Source: Nipponacmea schrenckii
Lineage: Eukaryota; Mollusca; Gastropoda; Lottiidae
Assembly: GCA_030562195.1 (NCBI GenBank)
Contig: CM060199.1
Location: forward strand, 34,244,338-34,308,337
Length of the DNA: 64,000 nucleotides
Reading direction: 5' to 3'
The notes beneath the pieces are model-generated. The model searched no databases. It saw only the letters and a list, made by a program, of their open reading frames with translations, and was not told the origin of the DNA. Position 1 is the stretch's first letter. Every line of letters starts with the position of its first letter. Positions 13,935 through 26,314 of the stretch are shown piece after piece. The position numbers and the translations under genes are program-made.

Positions 13935-13970
13935 GCGAGATATACCACGTGATTATCAATATCCAATCAG
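13935..13970 (-). promoter_or_regulatory. Hox1 promoter-proximal module: CCAAT box, E-box, TCTCGC
   Basis: On the coding strand: CTGATTGG (inverted CCAAT box, NF-Y type), a 9 nt spacer, ATCACGTGG (palindromic E-box, USF/bHLH-Zip type), then TATATCTCGC. It lies 119 bp upstream of the Hox1 ATG. The same blocks with the same spacing occur upstream of Hox2, which is the main reason to regard them as functional. Factor names are family inference; the transcription start is not visible. Confidence 0.6.
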
Positions 13971-15649
13971 TGACTGGTGATTCTCAGAGGGACGTTCGTA
14001 TTGGAATGATAGATGAGCTGGCTACAGACAAAATTCTTAAATTCACTTGAGTTTTAAGAAAGGGAAAAAGCGGATATTCCACACTGGTTTGCCGACAATT
14101 GTGTAAATTTCTTCGATCGTAGTGTTGGGCAAAAACTTTGATGGAACGAACTATCAGAATGTGTTACCAAGGTGACACACGTGAACAACTACTTTGATTA
14201 TAATTTCTCATAGACGATCAAACGTGCAATTAAAATAAACCTGTCAATATGCAATATTACGATTGGAAAAATATTAAATTAATAATTCCAAGATTATAAT
14301 TGCCAATAAAAATCGAGACAGATTGCATAAATGAAAATAAATCCTACCTCTTGACTACCTCAGTTGTTTTCTTAGTGTTATTATGATAGTATACTGTCAA
14401 AATGAGTTGCCGTTCCCAATATCATATATTACTCCCTTTATATTCAAACTATACGATATCACCATGTCTCGTCAACTTTCTTCAGGACACTAACTTCAGT
14501 CTTGACTTCGTGAAGTCATTTGATATAACAAGTGAGTCCAGGTGTAGGATGGTTACAAATTGTATGTTTCTCGAAACTGGCAAAAATCCCTCCGGGTCTA
14601 GCCACAAGCTCTGTGAACCACTAAGTATAACATTACGTCACGTCCTATTGAAATTTTAATATTGTAATTAAGAGAAAAGAGTATTACCGTCTTAATATAA
14701 ACAAAGCTATAATATGATGTATTGTTTTCACTCGTTAAATGTAACTCACCTAAACCCTAGAAGTTTTTTTTTATGACCACGTCTAAATTTTGTGTCATCG
14801 TATATTAGAAAGTGTAAAGCGGAAACTTAAAAGGTAAATAAATAAGGGAAAATGGTTTCAGCTGTCAGATCAAAGTTAAAATCATCAAATGATTTATTTT
14901 CTAGTAAAAATGGACTTTTTTTCTGTTTTATTTGTTTTATCCGTTTTATTATTTAATTCTAAATAATATCAATAAGAATTCGCTATGTTTGGTACCAATA
15001 CCAAAAATACCAGTTGATGACATAACTGTACCATACCATGTGAATTACCCATTACCATTACCATTACATGGTATAAATTAAAGTATCAAGAAGCCAAAGT
15101 AGCATATTTCTCCTCAATGCTTGTAACTCTGCGGGTACTTTCTTCTCCTCGTTTTACACTTTTAAGCTATTCAAGGGCACCCATATGTTATCCAAAAGAC
15201 CTATAGAATCGGCCAAAATATATAATATCTGTCACAAAAGACCACATAAAACTTAGGACTATAGTCAAGAAGAACCGCTAAGTTCCAATCGATGGCTAGT
15301 AATAATATTTGCCTTAACAATAGTTCTAGAGAGACGATAATTGGCATATAGCTTTCTGATTATAATATGCCATATAATAACTTGAAGACTTAACAATACA
15401 AGAGCCACTTAAGTTGTCATATCAGTGAAACACAACTGTGGCGACTGAGAAAATCGTTGCATGTAGCAGCGAAACAATATCAATTTAACGGAATAGCTTC
15501 ATTGTTATGTATGTTTATAATGAAATAGGTTAGAATAGAAATGAAGATTTTAGACAATCACAGACTAACAGGAATGAATAAAAGGAAATCAATACAATTG
15601 GAATTGGCGTGAGAAATGAACTTAAATCAAGTTAAAATCAATTCAGTTT

Positions 15650-16480
15650 GGTAATCCAGGTATAGAATGATTCTAAGGAAATTTGGTGAAATATAGTCAC
15701 CCACGTGTAGAATGATTTGACGGAATATAGTGCAACGTGAATGAGAAGTATACATAAAGTTATATGGTTACCCAATTATACAAAGAAATTGTGAAATATG
15801 TTTATCAAAATGTTACGCGTTGGTTAACCTTGATTACCAATGCAAAAAAAAGACGTTTTGCTGAAACCATAATGACATAATTGCGTGAAATATGGTTACA
15901 TTGCTACAAACGGACTTGGTGCAATATGATAAATAAGATAAGATAAGGTTGTGGCTACCCTTTTACCTAATAACTTAGTGAAATATTGTATCATACAGAA
16001 TTGACATGATATTAAATTGTTTGGCGAAACAGTATTACTGAATGATTTAATAAAATATATGTTACTTTGATACAGAACGAGTAAAGTATGGTTACGCTGA
16101 TACAGAATGATAAATCCCCCCCCCCCCAAAATATATCTATGATATTGAATGATCATGGATAGCCTAACATAAAATGATTTTTTGAAATGTGGTTTTTTGA
16201 CATCGAATAAATTTGGTGAAATTTGATTACACTTATAGAATGATTTTGCTCTAATATGTTTATACCGTTACAGAATGATTTGCCGTTATAGAATGATTTT
16301 GTTGTAATATGGTTACCTTTATAGAATGATTTTGTTGTAATATGGTTATACCGTCATAGAATGATTGGGTGAAATAATGTAACCCCATTAAGAATGAAAT
16401 GACGATATATTGTCCCACCCTGATATAGAATGGTTTTCTGAAATCTGGTTACTTTGACATTGAATGATTTGGTTTAGGGT
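15650..16480. repeat. Degenerate minisatellite with TATAGAATGATTT core
   Basis: A unit of about 30-40 bp, roughly TATAGAATGATTTNGTG then AAATATGGTTACC, recurs from 15650 to 16480, most regularly at 16237-16470 (cores at 16237, 16272, 16290, 16321, 16358, 16427). Copies are diverged and of uneven length. A run of 12 C at 16116-16127 lies inside one copy. Confidence 0.8.
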
Positions 16481-16979
16481 GTTATAAGAGATGCTCTCCT
16501 ATAGAAACACTGGTCTAGTCACAAGTAGAGACTATGCTATGAATTGATTGCTTCTGGAGAAATTCACAAGATATATTATCAATAAACTATGCAAAGCGAC
16601 TACTTCAGGGAGATAATCAACGGAAATTTGATCTACCATGTACAAGAATATTACTCAGATTTTTATTCCTTTAGAAAGCAGTCACATGTTTGGTATAGAT
16701 TTTAGGGAATTCATCCTTTAGTTCTTTATAAAAGCATTTCATAATCACAGGGTCATTTTTTGGCTGTAGAAGTGTAGGTGGCAACAAAAGGTGTAAACTG
16801 ATTGTCATGCTGGATATTTAGACCGTGAGGTGCAACAGTTAAGGTTTGGTTGTCGTAGAAACCGAAACCTTTTCTATAAGCATATAGAAGATCTACAAGG
16901 GATTAATTGGTTCGCGATGGGTCTATCATTTATTTTTGGACACGCAAAATGTTTTGGGTTTCGCCAATATATTGTATGT

Positions 16980-17125
16980 CGCCCTTTTTACATTTTTACA
17001 TTGAAATATGGTTACCTTGTTATAAATGAGATATGGTTAATCGATGAAAAAATGATTTTGTGAAACATTGTTACCACTATAGAATGATTAGGAAATAGGA
17101 TGACCCCTATCTAAAATGATTGGTA
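16980..17125. repeat. Outlying copies of the TATAGAATGATTT minisatellite
   Basis: The same GAAATATGGTTACC and TATAGAATGATT elements return here after about 500 bp of unrelated sequence, suggesting that one array was interrupted or that the edges decayed. Confidence 0.65.
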
Positions 17126-20100
17126 AAATATGTGGTTAATATCTTAAAACTACAACATTATGAAATAGACAAACTTAAAGATATTATAGTAGCCAATGTA
17201 AAGTGAAAAGGAAGTGGTTTCATAACAAAAAGTTGACAAGTAGACCAGAAGACATGTGGATTAAGGTACAGTCTAAAGGACATAAGGTAGACAGAGGGAC
17301 AGACAAACCCTGACATGACATGACCCTTGATTTCAGTCGTGTATTTATTATTATTGACATGGAGGATATCAATATATGATTGATGAAGAGAGACATACAG
17401 TGGTCATCATGTCAACATACACAGTTTACAAACAGTTCACAACTTTTAATACAAATAAACTATGTTCTGTATCAAGTTACAGAATTCAAAAATGTACAAG
17501 AACATCTTAACTTCAGAAAAACTAGCTGTTATTTAAAGAGCCATACTCCCACACAGCTCTGACCGTCTTAAACGCTTAATAAGCATTACATTATTTTTCA
17601 ACTTTGTCAACATTTTGGTTTCAAAAGCATGATTTTTTGCGTCAAGGGAAATATCTCGGAACCATAAGTCAAATCTTCAAACAGGTTCATGATATCACCA
17701 ATTGTGGAAACTTTCAGTGGGCAAATTTAAACACAATAATGTCATAATATGGGTGTATTTTCACCTTCAGAAGGGTTGATCTCCAAACAATAATTGCTAA
17801 CTAATACTATACACGGGTATTCAAGCCATTCAAATGCTTCTCAAAGGCAAAAGAGGATGCATATCAACTTTTAAGACTAGGAGTATATTCCCTTTGACAA
17901 TAACACACTTTTGCTCTTTGGAAGATCGAACCTCCTCTCCTGTAACTACAGACAAAAAGAAAAAAAAACGCTGGAGATTTAGAATCATATTGATTGGAAG
18001 TATTTAACAAGATTGTTATATTTGTAGAATTTATTATTTTTTATAAAAAAAATTGACGATCGCTCTATCAATTCAAGATATTATTATAAACTGTATTATT
18101 AAGGGGACATAACTCAACTATTCATAATCGTTCATTTTCTCATAACATCTTGTGTTTCAAATGGATTTTGCAATAAATTCTTAATTCCTAAAGAATTTTT
18201 CAAAATAATAAATATCGCAATACAAGGGCAACACAAATTTGGCCCCATCTGAGCAAATGTTACTGAATGTTTCCGAGAAAAAAGGTGGATTTTTGGTCGA
18301 TTTGTTTAGGGTAGGTAGGAAAAAATATATCTCTTGGATTGCACGAGTATCTTGATTGCAAAAATTATGTGGATAACTCAACTTCGCTTCTTTTTTTAGT
18401 CGATATTTCCGTATTAAAATTAATCTTGTATTTATTGCCATAGTCTTTAGCAACATGTTACCAACTCTTCCGAACCGTAACCAGTTACAACCTTTATAAA
18501 TATCGTTACCAAAAGTTGAGGCAGTATGCACAGAGCTATACAAACTTAAAAGTAAGTTGCTTAAATCCCGAATCATTGGCCACCAGGTAAGAATTTAACC
18601 ATTTGGAAAACAATGCTATCTGAATTTAAACCCTCAAGTCACAATATATATTCGAAACTTTTAAAACATCAGAAATATGCAAAAAACGGAAATATTTGTT
18701 GAAAATAGAGTGAACTGCTCATAAATAAGGCATTGTCACGATCCTCTAAAACATACCACGTCGTCTTTACCGTTAAACTTTCAAATGATCTATTACCATG
18801 TGTTTTATTTTTGAAATTGATCGGTAATATAGAATTTTTATCGTTTGACACATTAGCCTTTATGATTCATAAAAATTGATAGACGTTGATTAAAAAAACA
18901 TTTTTATGTCTTACCAATTACTTATATAGATTTTTAACCTGTCAACATCTTAATTTTACCAATTCATCTTTCCTTTATGTTTTTAACATAAGTTTTTATG
19001 AGTTTAATGTTCGAAATTCTACAGATTGTTGATGTAACCACGTAATTTCACACATAAAATATTGAGCACTTGCATGTAAATGTCAAAGTGCTTATATTTA
19101 TTATTTCAAAGGGTACTATTTCATATTTATGTCAAAAAAGTCCTCAGTTTGTTCTTATTATGCAGTCTGAAATAACTTTTCTTTTGATACTATTTTTATA
19201 GTGTATGATAATAGAGAATATATAATATCACACATCCAAATATTTTTTAAAAATTTTTATGAATCTTAATGAATTCGTTTAATTTCATAATTATTAATTA
19301 TCTTATCGGAATCATTCGCATATCCATTAATTAAGTAAGCAGAGGTCAGAAGATTTTATTTTTGTTTCTTTCTAACAAGGTCATGCAAGGCGACACCATG
19401 TATCCAATTTTATCAACACAATCCGCTTGATTAATAATTCATCGGCAAATAATAATATCATTCATAACAGAGCGATAAATTTCACACATTATCCGTCAAT
19501 CCATTAAATATTCTATTAAATTATCTAATACAATTAATACAGAACGGTGTGTGATATAGTCGAGTTGTGTTTTATTAGCGAGGATAAATGTAATAATATT
19601 TCTGAGCGATTTAACACTTTCATAACAGTTGTTTAAAAACTGTCACTGAAGGTGGCGATATTGAGAAAGATGTCAGATTAATAATATGAACTTTGGCATT
19701 GAAGTTGAGAGAACTCACACTGTACTCTATTAGTGGATGTCACATTGCAGATTATCGTATAAGAGTTCAAATACTCGCGTGTCATATATTAAAGATATAT
19801 AAACCAATGCCTGAGGGGTGGATATCCAAATGAACATGATAAAAATGATAACCATCGCATCTGACATCTTTGAAATTGAAATTATTGCATCAATAAAGAT
19901 GAAATCAACAATTCATCGAAATTTATATTTTGGCAGTTACGATTTTAAAATCAACGACATAATATTCAGGTTTCTCCATTTGTTACATAAAGTCCGCAAC
20001 TATATACATAAGGTGTAAACACCGCATTGGAAAAGATGGAAAGTAAAATCGCAATTAAAAGGGTGCCGGTAAATGTCTAGTTAACGTTCTTGGCAATGAA

Positions 20101-23100
20101 ATGAATGGATTTCGGAGAAGGAAGGGGTTGATTCTCCCCGATGTACAGGCCAAGGATGGAACAAATACTTTATTGAGGCATAAGGATAAAGAGCCTGGAT
20201 GCTATGAACAAGATTCTCATTTAAGTTTTGATTTTGGAATATGACACTATCATTTTCTAATTATGGACATAGGAGAAACTCTCATAATGGGCATGAATTA
20301 TCTTGTTTTCTTCATTACTGGTTGTATTGAATGGGACGGCAAAGTGTACCATGCCTGTATAACGGTAAACATTGAGTCCTACAGGTCTTCTTTAATGTCT
20401 CAATGATTGACGGAATTTGGTAGTTTTAACTTCTTGCAGGTCGATTTCTATGCGCTCAGTTAGGGTAAGTTTGAGATCATCAAGTGAATTACCGTCAAGA
20501 ATAAAATGACTAAAAATTGGCTTGTCTTTCTTTAATACCATGGTGCATATAGGGGAATCTTTCCTAACTAATCAGAAATAAATTTCCTAGCATAGGTAGG
20601 CTTAATTAAATACCTAAACTTCCTGTACTACCCTGGCTCAAACGTTGGTTTCTTGTTTACGCTGTCAAGACAAGATTTATAGCTTAATTGTTAACTTATG
20701 TGATAAAATGGATCAAATAAATGATAAGAAAGTTCCAACTCTTTATTGCAGCCATTATCACGAACACTGTTTTTCAATTCCCGAAAATCAAGCCTCCAAA
20801 TGAATTGTGCAAGTATTAAAGACACCACTTAAAGAAATTACGTTTTTACACACTAGACAGACATGTGTAAGCACCTAGGATCGCAAGAGAACGAAGAGTT
20901 AAAGTTAAATTTATAATATTCTAGGGAATGAATATTTATATCTATATGTTAATTAAAAATTCACAACGGGAAGAAAATCTGAAACCTTTCGCTGTTCAAA
21001 AATGATTATATATTTCGACAATTTCTAATGATTGGTCTTCGATTTTGAATCTGAATTATAACATTGAAGCATTGACTATAAATTGAATGAAGGGATATTA
21101 CTCTAAATGATGATGATGACATACATGTGCCTACGGGTAAAGTCATTTAGATATACGCCTACAAGTAGGTGAACATGCATTTTTGACATGCGTTATTTCA
21201 AATGGTACGATGAAACACATCACCGTATGTTCTGATTTCCCTTCAAATCTGTTGTTAAATCAGAACTTTATTAAAGCGCCATATGACGTTTAACGCGCTA
21301 TGCCTAAAATGCACTTTTAAAAACTACACCAATTCCTTGTTATTTATGGTACTGGCGATGCTCGAGTGTCGACTGATGAAAGGAGATAGCTGGCATATTG
21401 TGACTCTTACGTTTTTACATAATATTGTCTCTAGAAACATGGTAGAGATACTCGTGATTAGATCAGTGTAAGATAAGCAATGGTATGTACCCATAACAAC
21501 CCCAGCGTACAATCTTATCATCAAAGACTTGATATCTCTTATAGTACACATCATGCCTTATCACTACGACATCTTTCATTCCTGATACTCGGAGGCTATA
21601 AGTATATTTCTATTAAAACTTATGCCACGATCTTCGGCATATATTATATTTGTTATACAACCTTTGGCGTAATTTGCATAGGGTAATTGCCTGATACAAA
21701 CCAAACATCGACGTTTGGTGTAATCCTTTTAATGCAGAGAGGATGCAGTTTCTGATCGGCGTCCTGGGACGAATATGTTACAAAGCTTCAGCATGAACAA
21801 TTAATGCAATCTCAAATGTTTTTTTTTTTAATTTTCTTTCCCCTATTTCTAACATAGGGTATTGTAATCTTATGAACGAGTCTTCATCCGCGTAAGCGAA
21901 ATTGTCGATAACTTGACTACATTGGGAATAACAACACAAGGGAGATAAATACTGTGAATATTTCTTTATGTATGGAAAAAGAGAAAGATGTACTTTTAGA
22001 TGGACAACATACTGAAACTTTTGTGGAATGGTATTGCTATGGGACAGACTTTTATAAATCTAATGTTAATGGGTATCAGTCTAGAAATATTGAGACAAAG
22101 GTATACACTATTGCATTACAAAACTTGTTGGTGATTTCCACATTATCAAATATGTTTCTAAGGTTCTTAAGCAAATGGATATGAAGTGGAATGGTATTGC
22201 ATATATATTAAGTGTCCGTTTAGTTCACTATTAATAAAACACGAAGAACGTTAGTTTCAGGATTTCACTTTACTTATACAGAATTACAGTTCAAACAGTG
22301 CGAACTGTAGACTAAATCTCCAGATTTTACGAAATTTGTGTTAAAGTTATAAGAACCATATGAATGTGAGTACTTGTGATCATTTCTCTGTTGGTAGTGG
22401 TACATGATAACTATATTGCTTACAATAACAGGAATTTCTCAACGTGGCGTTAAACTGTAAAACTTTTGTTTTATTGTTGAGGAATCGTTCAGGCCATAGA
22501 TCACATAACTTGAATATGTTTATTATTTACTTTTAATAACAATTGACACATAATACATGGTATTTGAATTTGGAACTGATTATATTCCAATTTGAAAACA
22601 GTTTGCAGCTTATTTATTCTTTGAACAGTTTCTACTGTGAATCTTTGGTAATGGTTAAAACAGATAGACGGAAGTATTGTGTGTTCAGATTTTTTATCAA
22701 GTGAATTCCTGTGAAGAAAACCTTCATATCGTATTCTGTGAATTTTTGTTTTGAGTATATTGCAATGTTTTTACCAGATGCTTGAAATAGTTACAAAAAA
22801 AAACGAAAAATATTCCCCAACCCTTTTAGAAAAGTTGTTACATAATATGAGTAAATTTTCAAGAGGAGGAAAACGATCCCCTCAATTTTCTTGCCAAAGT
22901 CTGTTGTGCACTTAAGGCCACATTTCTGATATTACTCCTGACAGGTAAAATGAAAACACGACAGGGTTAATATCAAAATACGTTATCAAGGGAAGTAACT
23001 CATTCATTCTTTTGTGGCTTATTTGATTATCTTGCGAAAGTGTGCAGTTTTATTCTACTTCGATAGAATATTGAAATCGAAAGTCTTTAATAAGCAAGTA

Positions 23101-24371
23101 CAGGATTGTTTCTCCAGGATACTTCTCTTTCTTCTCTTTGGAAAAAAATGACTAAATGTAAATTTCTAACGCGAGAAATTTTCTATTGAAAAGTGCGAAA
23201 ATTGCGCTTTGAATTACGACAAAAATTTTTGAAGAGGATCTAGATTCATACAAAAATTAATTTTGCCTTAAAAATGCTTGTATTATTAGCGGTTACGTCT
23301 ATAAGACAAATGAAATGTTTTTTTTTATTAATATATAAAATATAAAGTATTAAATTGTCTATTTTATATATTATGTCTCAGTCTTTCCCAGTTGGTCTAT
23401 AATATCCCTTTAATGTCTTATTGTGGGTCAGAATACACATGGTGCAGTTTTTATATCTTGTCTTTTAGATAAATATGCTTTTGCTGATGTTTAGAGCATA
23501 GGGTTCAATATTAAAATTCATAAGGCAAATGAAAACAAGTATTGTGTAAATTTTTTTTATCGTTGTGAACACAATAAATATATATTTCTACAAATTACAT
23601 AATGTTACTGAAAGACAATTAGAAAATGAGCAGGTCGAGAACAAAAAACAATGGAATAAATGGTGAGAAACAAACACAATTCTTTTAGGGAAAAGACTGG
23701 AAAATACACAACAAACTTATTCCAAACTTCGTCTAATATACAAACACATATAGATAAATATGACTTTTATATAGTGAAATGCATTATATATTATATTTGT
23801 TTATGATTGATATGACTAGATAAATAGATAAACAAATTTATATTTTTTTAAACATTCAACCCATGTCACTCTGTATTTTTTTTTTTTATTAAAAATCATA
23901 ATGGATGAATACAATACTAAAACCGGTATAAAATTGTTAAAGCTATATGCAAAATTGAAAAATATGTAAATAATAAGCGCCATTGTAACAAAGTGTGAGA
24001 CATATATGCATTATATATATATATTTATAATATTTACAAAAACAAACTCTCGACTCACAGTCCACCAATTTAATTCTTATTATATTATCACCTTATCTTT
24101 AGTCATTATATGACCCACTATATACATACAATGATCTATTACATTATAACTTGCCAAAACTGGTCTTAATTTATTTTCTTGGCAGTGTACTTGGATAATT
24201 TGAAACAACATTATTTTCAAAAGGTTTTTTTTAATTATGCTGAACAATAGTCTGCTATATAACGATTTATAAAATAAATTGTGCCAATATAAAATGAAAG
24301 ATTACAAAATTATTCTCAAATTTCCATTTGAATTTATTTTATCCTCAAGACGAATTTGTTTTCAACTAGGA

Positions 24372-25751
24372 CTATATATCGGCTACTGGAAACTCAGTAG
24401 GTTGTTGGTAATAGTCATTATAAACGTTGGATGATTCAACACAGTAATTGTCAGCAAAGCCATTAAATGTTTGTCCGTTAGCGGAGAAATCTCCAGTGCT
24501 GCCATTTGAAAAGTTCTGATACATAGCGATTTGATCAGATGAATTAATTCCCTGTTGATAACGAGTTAAATAATCAGCACTATACCCAGCTGCTGTTTGT
24601 GCGGAATGGTTTCCAGACTGATGAGAGTACGCGTCTGATTTGGTGGGGTAGGTGGCGTTATAAACATGATTTCCGGCTCTATTGTCTCTATTTCCGTACA
24701 TTGATTCACTATGGCCCTGTCTTAACGCCTGATTTCCCGTAGATTGCACACCGAAATTTGTCGGATATTGAAATTGATATTGTAGTCTGTTTTTAAATGA
24801 ATCTTGTGCTAAACGGTTTTCCGCAGTGTTAGCTTGTTGAGTAAATTGTGATGGAATAATTCCATGGGGAGATGTTACGGCCGCATTATCTTCAGAACTA
24901 CACATATTATATTGGCTGTAGTGATGATTAGCTTCCGATGAATGTTGTTGCTGTAAACGACAATCTCCCAATGGATTTGAGTTGACACCACTTTCATTAG
25001 AATATCCATTAGAAACATTGTTCGCAATCCCGGGGTAATTTCGACCTTGATCATAGTGAACTTGATCCACGAAATTACCATGAGAATAGTTCGGATTCGA
25101 ACCATTATAGGTGATTCCAAAAGCTTTCTGGTTGAAGCGATATCCACCTTCACCATAACTAATCGTATTTGTGTACGATCTTTGGGCAGATGACGTTACG
25201 CCAGTCGATACTTCTGGTGTTGACCGTGCCGAACTGTAGGCTTTATCGAGAGTTGTCGCACCTGGAGCATATGATAAAGGTGACGCACCAGGCGCTGCGT
25301 CTGAAGATGATGACCTGTTAACGACCATTGATGGGGATGAAGACGACACTGCTGAATTGTGGTTGATTGGCGATGTTGAAGGTCTGCCAGATTGATTCGC
25401 ACTACAAGTTGATGAAGCTGGACTTGTAGCACTCCTTAAGCTATCTGGAGAACATAATCCAGAATCGGTTGACGCATTAGATCCACGTGTTGGTGGACTT
25501 GTGGTTGTTCTTTCAACGGGAATTTTAATCTCCATATTGTTGTCTGGATTTCCATTTTCAGATTTCACATTTCCAAGATCCATACCGATCACCTTCTCTA
25601 CATCATCTTTATCACCGTGTTCAGAACCAGAATCCCCAAGATCTTTATCCATCATTTGTGGACTCAGACTGTCATCTCCATCAGATTTAGAACGTCCTGA
25701 CTGGGATTGACGCTTATATTTCATACGTCTATTTTGGAACCAAACTTTAAC
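24372..25751 (-). CDS. Hox2: Hox2 (proboscipedia-class) exon 3: homeodomain helix 3 and long C-terminal region
   Basis: Last exon of Hox2; the coding sequence joins 35341-35038, 26314-26136 and 25751-24372 (1863 nt, in frame, 620 residues). The acceptor is TTCTTCTAG followed by GTT AAA GTT TGG, coding [15 protein letters not shown], the recognition helix with W48, F49, Q50, N51 and M54 intact. The intron thus splits the homeodomain between residues 44 and 45. After the homeodomain (residues 118-177) come 443 residues without a known fold: an acidic/Ser stretch, a Ser/Pro/Thr-rich part with STDSGLCSPDSLRS, then an Asn/Gln/Tyr/Ser-rich tail ending in FPVADI and a TAG stop. Such tails usually carry transactivation or repression functions, but none can be assigned from sequence. 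Residue 56 is Tyr where insect and vertebrate Hox2 have His, as I recall. Possible poly(A) signals (TTTATT on plus) lie at 24333-24338 and 24170-24175. Confidence 0.97.
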   Translation of the reverse strand, partial: VKVWFQNRRMKYKRQSQSGRSKSDGDDSLSPQMMDKDLGDSGSEHGDKDDVEKVIGMDLGNVKSENGNPDNNMEIKIPVERTTTSPPTRGSNASTDSGLCSPDSLRSATSPASSTCSANQSGRPSTSPINHNSAVSSSSPSMVVNRSSSSDAAPGASPLSYAPGATTLDKAYSSARSTPEVSTGVTSSAQRSYTNTISYGEGGYRFNQKAFGITYNGSNPNYSHGNFVDQVHYDQGRNYPGIANNVSNGYSNESGVNSNPLGDCRLQQQHSSEANHHYSQYNMCSSEDNAAVTSPHGIIPSQFTQQANTAENRLAQDSFKNRLQYQFQYPTNFGVQSTGNQALRQGHSESMYGNRDNRAGNHVYNATYPTKSDAYSHQSGNHSAQTAAGYSADYLTRYQQGINSSDQIAMYQNFSNGSTGDFSANGQTFNGFADNYCVESSNVYNDYYQQPTEFPVADI

Positions 25752-26135
25752 CTAGAAGAAGAAATAAAATGATATGTATCAGTGGGTGAAATTCCAGAGT
25801 AGATGAAGACGTAACTTTCAGATAAGTAGTAAAGTAAGTTACAGTGGTGAAGAAATCGATATAACACTACGAATTTTTTTTAAGGTATTGATGTACGAGA
25901 TGATAAGCTATGAAGTAAGTTTTATCTATTCATCACATGCTAATCTGTTAATCCTTTTTCTTTTTTTTCTTTTTCAGTCATATTGGCAACAACCACAATC
26001 TTTCTTATAACCTATTTACTTCTCTATTTCAACTTGAGAACTTTGATACGATCGTGTTACGGATGCTCGCATTCTTTCTTTGTGATAGAAAAAGCTTTTG
26101 ATTTCGTGCTGATAAATCAGTATCAAAGAATTTAC
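25752..26135 (-). other. Hox2 intron 2, inside the homeobox
   Basis: A 384 bp phase-0 intron between codons 44 and 45 of the homeodomain. Donor CAG|GTAAAT; acceptor TTCTTCTTCTAG|G with a purine-rich tract on the plus strand (pyrimidine-rich on the coding strand). No other feature seen. Confidence 0.93.
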
Positions 26136-26314
26136 CTGTCTTTCCGTTAAATCTAAAGAGGCGGCTATTTCTATTCTTCTGGGCCGACATAGATATTTGT
26201 TAAAGTGGAATTCCTTCTCAAGTTCCAAAAGCTGAGTATTGGTATAAGCAGTGCGCAGGCGCCTTGACCCTGCTGGACCTGTCTGGTTTCCGCCCACTGT
26301 TGTTGGAGTATACA
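26136..26314 (-). CDS. Hox2: Hox2 exon 2: linker and homeodomain residues 1-44
   Basis: Middle exon of Hox2, 179 nt. It starts after the acceptor TTTTACAG; its first two bases complete a GTG codon with the last base of exon 1. A short Gly/Thr linker ([15 protein letters not shown]) leads into the homeodomain, which begins [20 protein letters not shown] and continues through [11 protein letters not shown] to [23 protein letters not shown] and the later [14 protein letters not shown] are diagnostic of the Hox2/proboscipedia class and separate it from Hox1 and Hox3. Arg5 in the N-terminal arm, which contacts the minor groove, is present. The exon ends at AGACAG|GTAAAT after Gln44, phase 0. Reading on past the donor gives only a short out-of-gene tail to 26016, which is not coding. 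Confidence 0.97.

Larger units (their letters stand above)
13817..24371. other. Hox1-Hox2 intergenic region (10.6 kb)
   Basis: Begins with the Hox1 5' flank (module at 13935-13970; further upstream a Meis/Prep-type CTGTCA at 14241-14246 and an ACACGTGA E-box near 14178) and ends in the probable Hox2 3' UTR. It contains the 15.65-17.13 kb minisatellite, a short ATTACC repeat within an ATACCATGT/ACATGGTAT inverted repeat at about 15033-15073, and single copies of the CAAGGG..TAACTC-type motif near 18101, 21937 and 22987. No coding sequence can be supported; the longest ORF (131 codons, 18181-18576 minus) is discussed under rejected items. Confidence 0.75.

Noticed and set aside
13817..13966. 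Upstream extension of the Hox1 open frame to 13966
   Set aside because: The apparent start at 13966 is TTG and no ATG occurs before 13816; the extension crosses the promoter module and is likely 5' UTR or flank.
18181..18576. 131-codon ORF with ATG, minus strand, longest non-Hox ORF
   Set aside because: For this AT content about 0.4 stop-free runs of this length are expected by chance in six frames; no recognisable domain, low-complexity T/K/N composition, no splice or promoter context. RNA-seq would settle it.
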